In this document: positions 34,801 through 47,500 of the stretch, piece by piece
Layout of the letters: every line of letters begins with the position of its first letter
Numbering within the stretch: position 1 is the first letter of the stretch
Assembly (NCBI GenBank): GCA_023105745.1
Contig: JALGQZ010000011.1
Span: 17,448,975 to 17,512,974, forward strand
DNA length: 64,000 nt
Origin: Austropuccinia psidii
Lineage: Eukaryota; Basidiomycota; Pucciniomycetes; Pucciniales; Sphaerophragmiaceae
Direction: 5' to 3'
The notes under the pieces: model-generated
What the model was told of the DNA's origin: nothing
Database searches by the model: none
Seen by the model: the letters and a program-made list of their open reading frames with translations, nothing else
Position numbers and translations under genes: made by a program

Positions 34801-35268
34801 AAAAGTCATAAGCCACCTGATTTCAAAATAGGAGACTTGGTCTTAGTATCAACCCTTAATTTCAATAACATAAAAGGCCCAAAGAAATTGAAAGATTCCT
34901 TTGCAGGACCATTTATGATAAAAGCACTTCATGGACCCAATGCTGTGCAATTAGAACTCACAGGTGAACTAATGAACAAACACCCAACTTTCCCTGTAAG
35001 TCTGATAAAACCTTACAGTTCAAGTGACAAGGAGTTATTTCCACTAAGAAATAAACCCCCACTTGAGATTCCCCCCTTGGAAGAAGGAGAGGAAAAGAAA
35101 ATAGTACAAGTCCTTAAAGAAAGAAGGACAAGAAACAAAAAAGAAAGGGAATACCTTGTAAGGTATAGAAATTCAACTCAAGAAGATGAATGGCTAATTG
35201 AGAAAGATATAACAAATGCTGATAAACTACTAAGAAGGTTCAGACATGAAAGAAAGCCTGAAAAATAG
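31855..35268 (+). CDS. Element 2 pol: RT, RNase H, integrase, chromodomain (1137 codons)
   Basis: Open throughout and clearly homologous to element 1 pol. RT has YIDD at 324-327; RNase H starts at [15 protein letters not shown]; the integrase zinc region is [12 protein letters not shown]...CDRCQ; the catalytic residues are D774, D836 and E872 (D,D-35-E); GPF is followed by the chromodomain-like [19 protein letters not shown]. It is in the same frame as the protease upstream but separated by one TAG (31846-31848), where element 1 has sense codons. That TAG is thus probably a mutation, since no known readthrough context can be recognised. Enzymatic residues look intact. Confidence 0.93.
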   Translation: MPIQGVKFSSTSESMKPLGIIDLTLIFPHPLQCVRIKVEFVVMDNCTSNHFILGNDYLSIYGIDISNQKDRYFTIGDNKRQKFGFLNNTKQITVIKKEEKIPEKDLFISEQLKEAEFNQELTEKMKEKLIDLLFKYKNAFATDKEPLGAIIGHEVDIILNVEKPYPPLLRRPAYPASPRAREALEVHIKELMDLGVLRKVGHNEQVEVTTPVIITWHNGKSRMVGDFRALNTYTIPDRYPIPRIHETLTQLSQAKFITAMDALKGFHQNVLTDNAKKLLRIIVHCGIFEYLRMPFGIKNAPSHYQRMMNTIFPEELSEGWLIIYIDDIIVCSETWENHLTRLERVLQKIVQVNMKISLKKCHFAYSELKALGHVVSGLSLGIDKNKVAAVLLKPMPQTKKEMQSFLGFAGYYRQHIKDFAKIAKSLYKLCDQQTVYEMTEERVKSYEELKNSLTNAPFLVMPDWKLPFKLYIDACGEGLGAALHQTQIINDKPVEGPICFISRQIKPTEARYGASQMECLCLVWALEKLHYYLDGTVFDVITDCNAVKSLLNMKTPNRHMLRWQIAIQEYRGNMTIVHKSGNIHKNADGLSRWALANTPDNPAWVPQEEHHIEGICVTDIGTEFFNQVKESYKTDKNCHILSQLLMKDCKDPSLSSKLDEIWKKAYDEGRFHLLDGILYHRTKHTCVMALTDRTLINTILHECHDNVASGHLSEDRTLERVKTCSWWPNWKKDVAEYCQTCDRCQKANRATGKKFGMMIQIQEPKSPWEIVHMDWVTALPPGGDRSYNACLVLVDRYSKTPMFLPCRKDDTAMDTAIMIWNKVISHTGLFQNIISDRDPKFTSALWTNLHNLFGTKLSFSTAYHPQTDGLAERMIQTLEDMIRRFCAYGLEFKDSDGFTHDWCTLIPALELAYKTSIHSSTGKTPAMLEKGWNPRLPYDTLKKDLVDIYPTANSFKIMLDKARHHANRCMQDSFKYAKERWDKSHKPPDFKIGDLVLVSTLNFNNIKGPKKLKDSFAGPFMIKALHGPNAVQLELTGELMNKHPTFPVSLIKPYSSSDKELFPLRNKPPLEIPPLEEGEEKKIVQVLKERRTRNKKEREYLVRYRNSTQEDEWLIEKDITNADKLLRRFRHERKPEK

Positions 35269-35386
35269 AAAAGTTAAGCATTATTGAGCTTCAAGAGTAA
35301 CAAAGTCTATTGCAGAGGTAGGACAGTGGATGATACCCTAATCACACATATCAGATTGTGGTACAATCTTTTTTTGTGGTAGGGAA
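35269..35386 (+). other. Element 2 3' untranslated part with polypurine tract
   Basis: This is a short non-coding stretch ending TTTTTTTGTGGTAGGGAA directly before the 3' LTR. The purine run is shorter than in element 1. Confidence 0.7.
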
Positions 35387-37411
35387 TGTGAGCCTTTGAG
35401 ATATGACCACATATCCAATAAGGTCACAAAAAAGACTAAGAATAATTATACCTTTAATATAATTATATTAAAATTACTTAGAATAATTATACATTAAAAA
35501 TAATTACTTAAATATACAAAAAATACCATAAATTGGTACAAAAATTGGTTTAACTTAAAAACCAATGAACCAACATGTAAAATAAATTATTTCATTGAAT
35601 TCTCCATGGAGAAATACACATACACCATTTTTATGGCATATCTGTAAAGTCAATATTTAATGAATTATAAGGTATAATACCTTATAAAAACCATAAAACC
35701 TTATTTATCTCAAGAACTAATCATACAACATGTGAAATAAATTGTATCAGTGAATTTCCCACGAAATTCCACACATAAAACAATTAATAAGCTAATTCCC
35801 AAAGTTAATACTTAAGGAATTAACCTGAATATATGCACTTTTTGGTCAACGCATATATTCAAGGATCATAGCTAATATCTCCTAAACTATACATGATAGA
35901 ATAATTAACCAAAAATAAAGTTACCACGTAATTACTGTAGGTGCACAGATATGAACTTTATTTTACAAGTTATAAACAAGGTTAAAACCTATGATGAAAT
36001 ATTGATAAAAATCAACAGAGCTGTTGACCACTTTGTTGTGAAAGTGGTGCAAACTTAAAAAAAAGTATACAGTTTGATTCTACTAGTTCATTCGTGAAGA
36101 ATGATGTAATTTTTATTATTAAATTCAGGGTATAACCCCCTGAAATCAAGGTTTGAAGTTTAAAATATTGAATTTAGACAGAAAAGATGAGTTACAAGAA
36201 AAATCATCAAAATTAGAGTTTTGATTATGTAATGAAAAGCTCTTGGCAGCATAATAACGTTATGCCAGGCTATCAGAATTCACTCTCTAAATTGCTGTAG
36301 CGTGTAAATCTTAAACGTTATTGAGGATCAAAGTTTGAGCTTAATTTGAGCAGTTATGATCACTCACTGTAACCTTAATTTAAGTTTAACAGTCTTAAGA
36401 GTGATAAAATTGGTGAATACTATTAGTTTATGATTAAAACTAATAAAATCCACGAAATTTGGGGTTCTGCCAAGCCTCTGATGTCATCAACTTTAGAGTT
36501 ATAGTGATAACTCTAAATAATGGTGTAATAATGATGTAATATGGTTTGATAGTGATGTAATCATCTCCAAAACTTAAAATATTGATCAATTCCAGTGGAT
36601 ATGATCAGTACACGTCTACTAGAAGCCTGTTGGACTCTAGGAGGGAGGTATTTACTATAAATAGAGCTCTTTTTACTCTATTTTCCCCTCAGACACATAA
36701 AAAACATTAAATCAATTAAATCAAAGGTAATTTCTTTATTCTTTATATATAAAAGTATTATATTATTAAAGATTAAAGACCACCTTGCTGTAATCATCTA
36801 TTTTGACGTGATTAAATCATTTATTTAATTGTTTTTGTTAAAAAATCTCTCTAAAACTCATTTCCACGTAAAAATCCAGAATAATTTGTAATTTTCTTTA
36901 TTTTTATTGTAAATACAATTTGAAAAGGTTGTATTTATATTTTTTGGCATAACATATTTCAAAATTATTATATTAAGTGTTAGAAGTAGGTTATTTTCTC
37001 TTATTATAATAACTTCTCTATTATTACTCTCTTAATAATTCTTTAATTAATATAAATAGTATTTATATTAATTCATAACTTTAATATTAGTAATATTATT
37101 GTTATTAATTGTTTTTTATTAATAAAAAGCAATTTTTTACGCCTTTATTATTTGTTGGTAACAATAATAAAGAGCTTTTTAAATATATTAATTATTTTAT
37201 ATTAATATATTTATTTATTATATTATATTTTCATAATATAAATTATATTATTATATTTATTTAATAATATAATCATTTTACGCCATAATAATAATAATTA
37301 TTTATTATTATTATATTTTTAATCTTATTTATTCAATTCATAAGGACATTCAGAGTACAATAAGTAATAAATTAGTAATTTTTACTTATTGTTTCATAGT
37401 CAAACCTTACA
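35387..37411 (+). repeat. Element 2, 3' LTR, 2025 bp
   Basis: Near-copy of 26743-28742, with TATAAATAG at 36656-36664. It includes a short extra AT-rich block near 37225-37250. Confidence 0.92.
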
Positions 37412-38322
37412 TGGGAAGCCCATGTGCAATACATAGACAGAGTGCTAAGTAAATGTACATCAATCAATCTGAGAATTTCACTTAAAAAGTGTAATTTTGG
37501 CCAACAAGAGCTACTAGCTCTAGGACATAAAGTCTCAGGTCTTAGTCTGGAAATTGACCAGAATGAAGTAGCAGCAGTACTGAAAAAGCCAGTACCAAGA
37601 AACAACAAAGAGATGCAATATTTCCTTGGGTTTGCTAGCTACTATAGAAAGTACATCAAAACCTTTGCCCACATAACTAGTAGTTTATACAAGTTATGTT
37701 CAAAAGATGTAGATTTCCAAATTCCCAAGGAAATAAGAGATGCATATGAGAGGATCAAACATCAACTCACAAATGCACCTGTTCTCATATTGCCCAACTT
37801 TCAACTACCATTCAAGCTATATATAGATGCAGCATGTAGCCAAGGCTTAGGAGCAGCCCTGCATCAGAGACAAATTGTAGATGGTGAACCAAGAGAGGGA
37901 GTCATATGTTACATCTCTAGGAAACTGAAAGATTCAGAAGCCAGGTATGGGGCCAGCCAGACTGAATGTCTATGCTTAGTCTGGGCTCTGGAAAACTCCA
38001 CTATCATTTGGAGGGTGCAGTCTTTGAAGTCTACACAGACTTCACAGCCTTGAAGTCTTTACTAAACATGCAGACTACCAATAGACCCATGCTGAGATTC
38101 CGAATAGCCATCCAGGAGTATAGAGGGAACATGACCATCATATACCAAGAAGGTATGAGTCATACCAAGGCAGATGGCCACTGTATAATGTCAAAAGCAA
38201 TCCAGCTTATGACCCTGAAGTTTCAGCCAAGATCCCTATCTATTTCATGGAAATATATAGGAAGAAGAACTTCAGATTCTCTGAATGGGCACCAGAAAGT
38301 GGTACCCTTGACAGTGGAAACA
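37412..38322 (+). pseudogene. Element 3 RT C-terminus and RNase H, continuing after element 2
   Basis: The frame resumes at GGAAGCCCATGTGCAATACA, giving VQYIDRVLSKCTS, the RT thumb (KKCNFGQQELLALGHKVSG) and RNase H ([17 protein letters not shown]). A 1-nt shift near 38000 separates RNase H halves ([12 protein letters not shown], then KLHYHLEGAVFEVYTD). Homology to element 4 ends exactly at 38322, where element 4's LTR begins. Integrase is therefore displaced beyond the right edge of the window, or lost. Confidence 0.85.
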
Positions 38323-39744
38323 TGTCAGGCTGAGTCTATGATAAAAGTGTTATAAAGGTATTTACAACTTTTAACTACGACTGGAACAAGGTAAAAAAGA
38401 TTTAAATAGTATTTTAAGAGCTTTCAAGATGTTTTAAGTTAATAATAAAAGGGATTTACTATATTAAATATAGTGGGGGTGAGCGCTGTTGAAAGCCCTG
38501 AGGGCAGCTTTACCTGTTGGGTTACAATAATTAAAGTTAAAATTATACCTGATTATTACCCAAGAGTAAAACTGTTTTTGACAGTTTACTACGTAGGGTA
38601 TTCAAGAGCAGGATGAGGAAACAATTCTGGCTGTGAAAAGCCTCCTTTTTATCCTGAAATGGGGTGAAAAGGGTGCAAGACCTTTCCACGTAGAGGAAGT
38701 GAAGATTTTTCACCTTCAAGAACAGGCCTGTGGTTTTCAAACAGCCTGTATAGTCTTTATTGGGCTCAGATGTGGTTTTAAAACCACATCTGGCCAGCTT
38801 TCACCAATACAGGGTAAAAATTTTCATCTGGGGACCTCACAGCCTGATTCTGACATGTATGATGCGTAGAATGCTCTACAGAAACTGTATGGGACCCCAG
38901 TATTGACTGAAATATGAGGTATTGAAGTAAAAACAAGCTTCTCTGTCTATTTGACACCTCATATTCATGGTATGGGATATTATCCCATGGTAAAGCTGTA
39001 TTGGACAGAATGTGGGATTTTGACCTTAAAGCAGCTATACCTTTGTCAGTGTTTGAGATATCAACCTCAAAACTGAACCGGTGTGTAGCCCTGTATGTTT
39101 TCTACACAATGGTACCTTATTTGATATGGTTATTATTAGATATGGCAAAGTTATGCCATGTACAAGATTTTTGTACATATGCGTGGTGTAGGCAAAAAGC
39201 TGTATTGAGCTTGTTTGCCCCATAACTTCTGCTATAGTTGAGATATGGGGAAATGGATGACACCATCAGATAGCCCTGATTGTGATTTTTCCTAAAAGAC
39301 CCCACTTCAAGTATCTCACACTAAAACTGTAGAAGCTAGATGAGAGGTGAATCTTCTGTTCACCCTTATTTGGCCTGAAATTGACCATAATTCCAGTAAT
39401 ATTGGTGCTAGCTCAGTTTGGATGGTACCATTGAATAGCCCTGGCTTAAAGCTTCATTTTGAATACCCATTTGATGGGGTTAAGCCTCGTCTTCTGGATT
39501 TTAGATGAGAGGTGAAAATTAGGGTTTATGCTCAGCAACAACTTTGAGCAGGAATAACTTTTTTGTTCTTTGTCCTATGGTGATGGGACTTATATCTTCA
39601 GAAAGAGGTGAGTTTTGCCTTTCCGTTGATACCTTTTGAGCTAATTTGGCTCAGCTCCATGTTTTGGTGGTATCTTGGCTATACCATTGATTTATGGTAT
39701 TTTGGCTGTCTTGCTTGTGCTCTGGTTTTGAGTCACAGGCTGAC
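38323..39744 (-). repeat. Element 4, 3' LTR, 1422 bp
   Basis: Read on the minus strand it runs TGTCAGCCTGTGACTC...GACTCAGCCTGACA. It is preceded (minus sense) by polypurine tract TTAGAGGGAGGGTA at about 39745-39760. No coding sequence is credible inside. The partner 5' LTR must lie past the right end of the window. Confidence 0.85.
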
Positions 39745-39769
39745 ATACCCTCCCTCTAAAAAAGGCTCA

Positions 39770-42272
39770 TCATTGATGAGACTGTTCAGTCCTCCTAGAG
39801 GCTCTGAATCTCCTTAAGTGAAGGTTCCCATCTGGTATGGCATCTTCTGCCAACAATTTGTCTTTATCAGCTGTTTGGTTCTTGAATCTGACTAAGTACT
39901 GTCTTTGATCCTTCCCATTAAGTCTGATCTTCCTGGCCCTGATGATTTTACTTACAGGTCCAGGGGAGTTCTCCACCTCCACTATGTCTGGTGGTGTGAG
40001 GTTCTTCTTCCTGGAGGGGATCTTGTTGTCCTCTGTTTGGAAGTATGGTTTGACCAAACTCACTGGAAACACTGGGTCTTTTCTGGAAAACTCCTTTGTG
40101 AGCTTGACTTCCATTGCATTCTTGCCTACCAACTTAATGATAGTGAAGGGCCCTATAAATGAGTGTCTCATCTTCTTGGGTCCTTTAAGATTGTTGAAGT
40201 TCAGTGTAGACACTAACACCTGGTCCCCTTCCTTGAAGTCAGGTTCCATTTGTGTCTTGTCCCACCTCTGCTTATTATAATCTTTAGCCTCAGCTATGCA
40301 TCTAGCAACTGTGTCACAAGCCCTCTTCCACATATCATGGAAGTCTTTGGTTGTGGGGTGGATGGTCAGAATATTTTCCTTCAAGTAATCCACAGGCAAC
40401 AAGGGATTCCACCCTTTCTCTACCAGCTCAGGTGTTTTTCCTGTGGTAGAGTGCTGCCTTGTATTATAAGCCAGTTGGACAGCTGGTAGAAGCGTAACCC
40501 AGGCATGGGTGTATCCCTCATGGTCCTTGTATTCCATGCCATAGGCACAGAACCTTCTAAGGATGTCCTCCATTGTTTAGATCATCCTTTCAGCTAGGCC
40601 ATCTGTTTGAGGATGGTAAGCTGTGAAAAAAGCAAGCTTGGTGCCAAGTATGTCATACAAGTTGGTCCAAAACTCAGATGTGAATTTTGGCTATCTATCA
40701 CTGATGATGATCTTAGGGACTCCACAGGTAGATATGATGTTATTCCAAAATAACAGAGCAGTATCCATGGCTGTGTCCTCTTTGTGGCATGGTAGACACC
40801 TCATGCTCTTGCTGAACCTATCAACTATGATCAAGAAGGCATTGTAGTTTTCTTTGCCTCCTGGGACAAGTCCTGTAACCCAGTCCATGTTAATGGTTTC
40901 CCATGGGTTTTTGGGTTCTTCTATATGTTGAAGTAACCCATACTTCTTCCCATGTTTCCTATTTTCCTTTTGGTATATTTCACAAGTGTTGATGTATTCA
41001 CTCAACTCTTGTTCCCACTTGGGCCACCAAGCTGTGCTTGCTACCCTCTCTTTGGTCCTGTCCTCACTCATGTGTCCTATATAGGGGAAGTTATGGCATT
41101 CTTGCAGGATTGGAGAGATGTGGTCTCTGTCTACCTCTGTGAGTGCACTGGTGTGCTTTCTCTGTGATAGAGCAGGCCATCTACAAGAAAAGATTTTTTG
41201 TCCTTATAGACCCTCAACCAGTGTTCTCCCAGCTGGGTTTCCAGTTCTGGACTCCTGTACCTTTGTTGAAGGAGTTGTAGTAATATGCCACATTGTTTGT
41301 GTTTGGCATAAGACTTCAGCACTGCACTAAAAAAATTCATTGTGCAGTTCTGAGGAACTTATTCCCAGTATGGGAGTTTCTGTTCCTTCTGAATCAGTGT
41401 TTCCACTGTCAAAGGTACCACTCTCTGGTGACCATTCAGAAAATCTTAATTTCTTCTTCTTATCCACTTCCATGAAATGGATAGGGATCTTGGCTGAAAC
41501 TTCAGGGTCACCAGCTGGATTGCTTTTGACATTTTCTAGGGGCCATCTGCATTGGTATGGCTTTTGCCTTCTTTCTATATGATGGTCATATTCCCTCTAT
41601 ACTCCTGGATGGCTATTTGCCATCTCAGCATGTGTCTATTTGTGGTCTTCATGTTCAGTAAAGACATCAAGGCTGTGCAGTCTGTGTAGACTTCAAAGAC
41701 TGCACCCTCCAAATAATAATGGAGTTTTTCTAGAGCCCAGACTAGACATAGACATTCAGTCTGGGTGGCCCCATACCTGGCTTCTGAATCTTTCAGTTGC
41801 CTAGAGATGTAGCAAATTACTCCCTCTCTTGGTTCACCATCCACAATTTGTCTTTGGTGAAGGGCTGCGCCTAAGCCTTGGTTACATGCTGCATCTATAT
41901 ATAGCTTGAATGGTAGCTCAAAGTCAGGCAAGATGAGCACTGGTGCATTGGTGAGCTCATGTTTGATCCTCTCATATGCATCCCTCCTTTCCTTGGTTAT
42001 TTCAAAGACTACATTTTTTGAACATCACTTGTATAAACTACTGGTTATGTGGGAAAGCCTTTTGTTGTGGTTTCTATAGTAGCTAGAAAACCCAAGGAAG
42101 GATTTCATCTCTTTGATGCTCTTTGGTACTGGCTTTTGCAGTACTGCTGCTAATTTATTCTGGTCAATTGCCACACTAGGGCCTGAGACTTTATGTCCTA
42201 GAGCTAGTAGCTCTTGTTGGTGAAAATTACACTTTTTGAGTGAAATTTTCAGATTGATGGGTGTACATTTAC
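39770..42272 (-). pseudogene. Element 4 RT C-terminus, RNase H, integrase and chromodomain, degraded
   Basis: Minus-strand frames in order: RT thumb (42294-42025, KKCNFHQQELLALGHKV); RNase H (41940-41575, [17 protein letters not shown]); tether (41340-41131); integrase zinc and core (41071-40691, [33 protein letters not shown]), then a stop in the second Asp block (TAG where DRDPKF is expected); and the integrase C-terminus with GPF and chromodomain-like QYLVRFKNQTADKDKLL (40573-39770). Stops or shifts near 42020, 41575, 41340, 41130, 40690 and 40575 disable it. Confidence 0.87.
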
Positions 42273-42276
42273 TTAG
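42273..42276. repeat. Target-site duplication of element 5, left
   Basis: TTAG, repeated at 62330-62333. Four bases, one fewer than for elements 1 and 2. Confidence 0.85.
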
Positions 42277-44251
42277 TGTGGTATTCCATACCATTTTCTT
42301 TCACCAGGCTCAAGCTCATAGTACCCCATAACAGCAGCAAATCCAGCCTACAGGCAGACTTACACTCAAATTTTACACCAAAAGGTTAATTTTACAGCAA
42401 GAAGCTGGATTTAACTCATAAAACCATGGCACAGGCACCAAAGGGCAGTGTATGTGTTTAAATAAATTATTCAATTTCATTATGCATATGTCAAAAATCA
42501 AGTTACATATAGTACACTAGTTACAACAAATGAGGTACCACCCTTTAAATTACACACCCCACCCAGCTTTACACCCCCCTACAGCCACAGGACTCATGCA
42601 ACAAGAAAATGACACATGCATTAGTTATACAGCCAACTTGCATTCAAAGTCACATGATGCAAAGCTCAGCTCCATGGAATTCCTGCAATTTATTTACAAC
42701 ACAGCCCCAGGAGTACCTTATCTTATATCCACAGTAACCCCACTTAAAACCTTAAAACATATTTATTTACACCACTCATCACCTCATGCAAACCAAAGCA
42801 AGTTACAACAGGTTGCATGCAGTACACAATTTTATTCAAATCTCAACCACATGACTATGCACAGCATGTGTCAAACTCAAAAATCACATCATCTCATACA
42901 TAACAGTAAATTCACCAGTGCAAGAAATTATCACCTGACTTCATTTTAAAGTTCAAAAAGAAGAAAAACAACCCTGACACCTGCATAAATTACACAGCCA
43001 CTTCTACCAAACCTAAAATAGGACATATGCAAAGGAATTAAAAGGTCATCATGTGATACTGCATCCACCAACAGAATATCATGTGACAGGAAAGAGGCTG
43101 TGCACAACAAAAATCCCCAGCCAAAATTGAATCACCTCATGTATGCAAGGCAAATTCAAGAATATCACATCATAATTAGTTCACCAAAAAGACAATCATG
43201 TGATAAATGGAGGCTGTGCAGAAAGAAAATTATCACCAAACCTTAAATCACCTGACCCATGCAAGAAAGGTCCTCACCAAAAACAGAGTCACATGATGAA
43301 ATCAAGAGGAATTAAAGTGGAAGAAGACAGCTCCAATGGAGGGCCCCCTGGGCTCTCAAAAGGTATAAATAGAGGGGCTCTCTCCCCCCAATTTTCAAAT
43401 TCCCCCGCATGCACAATATATCCTCTGCACATTACAAGCACAGGAATAAGTCATCCCTCACCTGGGAGGTAGTCCAGCAAATTATAGTGAATTTACTTAC
43501 CCAGTAGCTAAGCTCAGTGGAAGTATAGTGTTGAAGATTACCCAGTAGCTAAGCTCAGTGGAATCTTATTATTATTAAAATAAAAATAAAAATTACCCAG
43601 TACCCAAGATTAGGGTTACTACTCTATTAAAATATTTTATCCACTAAAATTAAAACAATTTATCAAGACTTAAAAATAACTTAACCTTTAAAAATTCAAT
43701 ATCAAAGAACCTTACCTCTTAAATTCAACAAATAAAATTTTATCTTATTATTAAACACTCTTAAAAAAAAAATAACAAACCTTTCAAAAAATTATTTTAC
43801 TATATTAAAACTTTAACTTAACAAAACTACCTTTATCAACACCCATCAAATCTTTCAGAAAACCTTAAATAACCCATCCTACCAAGGATTTATCACCAAG
43901 AAGAAACCACTCACCTCAATTTAACCAAAAAATATTAAAATTAAACAGACAAGTATTCCATTAAAATATCAAATTTAACCAAAATTACTGACATTATTTT
44001 TCATATTATTTATTGAATAGGTCTGATCTGAGACTGCTGAATTTTGTCTTCTGCAGTTGTAAAGCCATTTACTAATTTTATTTTGGTTTGTGAGCTCCAA
44101 GGAAGATTTTGTTCAGTATTTTAGGAGGGGCAGGCAATACACCCTTGCCACCCTTGGTTACAGGAGTTATTAGCAATTCAAAACTAGTTACCTGTGATTT
44201 CCCCCTCCAGGTACTGCCTCATTTTAATCCCACACAAGAGGAGTTCCCACA
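42277..44251 (+). repeat. Element 5, 5' LTR, 1975 bp
   Basis: Carries TATAAATA at 43364-43371 and a 41-bp repeat (ACCCAGTAGCTAAGCTCAG..., one full and one partial copy at 43499-43563). Two open frames inside (42530, 43200) recur identically in the other LTR only because the LTRs are identical. Confidence 0.93.
43364..43371 (+). promoter_or_regulatory. TATA box in element 5 5' LTR
   Basis: GGTATAAATAGAGGGGCTC is conserved in the right LTR at 61359-61366. The 41-bp repeat lies about 130 bp downstream, within the presumed transcribed part of the LTR. Confidence 0.7.
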
Positions 44252-44530
44252 TCTGGTGTCCCAACAGTGGCCAGTCAACCTCAAACTTCAATAACATATA
44301 AATAAAATTCCAATAAATCAAAAAAAAAACTACATTAAAAAATATTATTGCTATAACAAAAACTGGATTCAAATAATCAAAATCATCAAAAACCATAATC
44401 TCAAGAATCTGAATCATCAACTCACTCTGACCATTACTATTATCCACCCAAACAAGAATCAGAATTAGGAGAGGAATCAGAAAAATATTCTAATTTTCCT
44501 ATTGCAACACCAAGAACCAATAAAAGGGAC
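44252..44530 (+). other. Element 5 leader
   Basis: Begins TCTGGTGTCCCAACAGTGG directly after the LTR, the primer-binding-site position; the tRNA was not identified. The gag reading frame is already open from 44399 without an ATG. Confidence 0.5.
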
Positions 44531-47500
44531 TTGAAGGTTGTGGAAAAATTCTTCCTTGATCTCCTTGAAAGAAATAAACTCAATAAATCAATCTCAAAAG
44601 AGGAAATTAACCAATCAAAAATGGATAAACCTTCATCATCAAAATTACCTGGTAGTATTGAAGAAATCCAGGAAGAAAACTTTAATGAAGAAACTGTTGA
44701 AGGACAGGAAGAAATGTCTTCAACAGAGAGACTTCAGCAGAAGATGCTAGAAATGCAAGCAGAATTACTAGCATTAATCAAAAAGGAAGGCAAAAATAAA
44801 TCATCAAGTTATACTCCACAAAATAGTCCACTTGAAGAGCAAACCACCCTTCCAAGATCATTCAGGCAGCATGGATCACCTTCACCTTATCCTAGACCCA
44901 TGGCCACATCAACACCTTATACAGAACAAAGACAAAGTACCTTACCAAGAAGAGTCAACATTTCTTCCCAAATGCCAACTCCATTACATCAACAAATTCC
45001 AAGAAACACTACTCCAATAGTGAAAATCAGAGCCAAGTACTACAACTTGTGGTTTGATGGAAAGGATGTTGAAAGATTCATCAAGAAAGTTGAAAATATT
45101 GCAGAAATTGAAGGAGCAAGTGGAAGAGACATTGCAAGACAAATAATATTTTGGACAAAAGATGAAGAAATCAGTTATCATATTGAAGGAATGCCAGGAT
45201 ATGAAACAGCTGATTGGGATCAATTGAAAGTGGATATGAAAAGAAGATGGGGAACAGTCTCACCTGAAAGAAGATACAGATTATCCTCAATCACTGATTT
45301 ATTCACAAAACCTCAACAAGAAGATGGAATAAGAAACATGACTCAATACAGAAAATTCATTGGGGAATATGAAGCAATCATCACTTACCTCAAAAGATAC
45401 CAATATATCCAAGCTGATATCAATCATAACCAGGAAATATTGGCCAGCCTTTCCACTAGTGTTCAAGAATCAATTTACAAAGAAATGATTAAAGACAGAG
45501 CTATGGTCCAAGCCTTGGATGGAGGTTACATCATTCCAAGATTGGATATTTTGAAATTATACATTGAACAAGACTTGGAGGCCAAGGTACTTATTCAACA
45601 AAAGGAATTTTCTAAACCAAAACCTCCAGAAAAGAAAACAAGATTTGAGGATGAAAACTGGGATGAAGTTTTAAAACAAGTAAAAGAACTCACCCAAAAG
45701 ATCAAAAATCCTCCACAACCAGAACCTCAACCAAGAAATGAGGGAAAAGAATCAGTTAAAGAAGTTTTAAATCAACTCAAAACCCTTTCAGAAGCAGTGA
45801 ATCCACCAAGAAGGAATTGGAACAACAATCAAGAGCAAATATTACCTCAAAATAATCAGCCATATAGGCCCAGGAATCCTTTACCACCATTTTCATCCAG
45901 TTATCAACCTTACATACCAGCTCAAATGGCTCCAAGACCACCAATGAAATGTGCTTACTGCAAGGAAGAAGGACATTCAGCAACTAGATGCACTCACCTT
46001 GCTGAAGATTTGGACAAAAGGATTGTCAGAACTCAAGGAGCATCTTACCTTTTCCCCAATTATCAGAGAGTACCTATTGAAGGAAATGAAAGTGCCAAAG
46101 ACATAGTCAGAGCTTTTGCAAAGGAACAAGCAGAACTCAACAAGAAATTTATGGAAAAACCTGCTGTCAAACCAAAACCAGAAGAAGAGTTTAAGCCCAC
46201 TGAAAAGAAACAAGAGGATAAATCAACCTCAATTGCACATGTTGAAGATTGGTCAAATTGGAAACCACCTACTATTTCCTCAGCCAATGACCCATTTGAA
46301 TCACACATTGGATTAAGGCAGACCAAACAAAGGTTGGAAAGACAATCCCAAAATCAAGAGCCAAAGAAGAAAGCAGCTATTCCAGGAACTTACATTGAAG
46401 AAGAAAAAGAAGAGGAAAGAGTCATAATTCCCACCAAATTCCAACATTCAAATATTCCAAAACCAGAGCAACCTGAGGAGGAAATTGAAAATATTGCCAA
46501 TAAGAATGAAGATGAAGACATTCCAAAAGAAAAGAAAGTCAGCAAACCTCAAAAGAAACAAGCTGAAAGCAAACTAGAAATTGACAAAATTATTAAGAAA
46601 ATCATGCAACAAAAGATCAACCTCACCATTGAAGAAATTTTGAGGATGTCACCAAATTTTGTCCATAAATTACAAGAATTATCAGAAAAAGACAAGGAAA
46701 AAATTAAATCACTCAACTCAATGGATCTTCAAGAAAGACTATTATCATTTGGATTCAAAGAAATACCCAAGCCCAAGATTCATTATGCCTGTCCTTTGGG
46801 ATTTATGGAAATCTTCATTGGAAAGGAAGAATATCCTATCAGAGCATTAGTAGACACTGGGGCAGAACTCAACATTATACCAGAAGAAATAGCAATCAAA
46901 GCTTCACTCACAACAAGAAATCTTAACATGAACCTCAGAGGTATTGGAGGACATACCACTTCATTGGTTGCACTATCAGAATTTACTCCAATCATTTTGG
47001 CTTCAGGTGAAGAAACTCTAATTCACTTCTTCATTGCCAAAGGATCTGTCCATACAGTACTTGGAAGACCTTTCTTGGCAGACAACAATATCAGACTAGA
47101 ATTCTCCCATAAACAAGGTGAAATACTAAGCTATCAAGAACCTGATGGAAGAAGATTATGCATGCCAATATGCAAGCCTCAAGCACTTGGATGGCAAACT
47201 GGTCCACCTAGAGGAATGGATTTATGCAATATGGCAACATTGGTCAGAAATAACCCAGGAAAGAAGTTTCAAAATGCAAAAAGAGACAATACCATAACCA
47301 ATTTAACCCAGAAGACCCAAGAGTTATCCATATCTCCAAAAAGTGATAAATTTGGTCAAAATTTACAAAATACCCAATGGCCAAACAACCTCAAAAGACA
47401 ACTTGAAGACTCAACCTCTGAAGATGAATTACCCAATATAATTTACAAGCCAATTAACAATAAGGAAGAAACATTCCAAATTTTGGTGGATGGAAATGAG

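Larger units (their letters stand above)
26743..37411 (+). mobile_element. Element 2: full-length Ty3/gypsy chromovirus, 10.7 kb
   Basis: Both LTRs (26743-28742 and 35387-37411), TSD TGGGA, a polypurine tract (GTGGTAGGGAA before 35387), gag with an intron, and pol are all present. The LTRs run TGTGAGCCTTTGAG...AACCTTACA, and their ends resemble element 1, so the two families are related. The LTRs differ at scattered sites, plus an extra AT-rich insertion around 37225-37250 in the right one, so this copy is older than element 5. Confidence 0.95.
23006..38322 (+). mobile_element. Element 3: decayed Ty3/gypsy element, split by element 2
   Basis: Element 3 consists of 23006-26742 and 37412-38322; removing element 2 with one copy of its TSD restores continuity in RT. 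It runs from gag to RNase H and stops where element 4 enters at 38322. No LTR is visible. Element 4 is a second copy of the same family in the opposite direction and allows direct comparison. Many stops and shifts mark this as the oldest layer. Confidence 0.85.

Noticed and set aside
42530..43472. 139- and 90-codon ORFs in the element 5 LTR, repeated identically at 60525 and 61195
   Set aside because: Identity merely reflects the identical LTRs; composition is low-complexity and the second overlaps the promoter.
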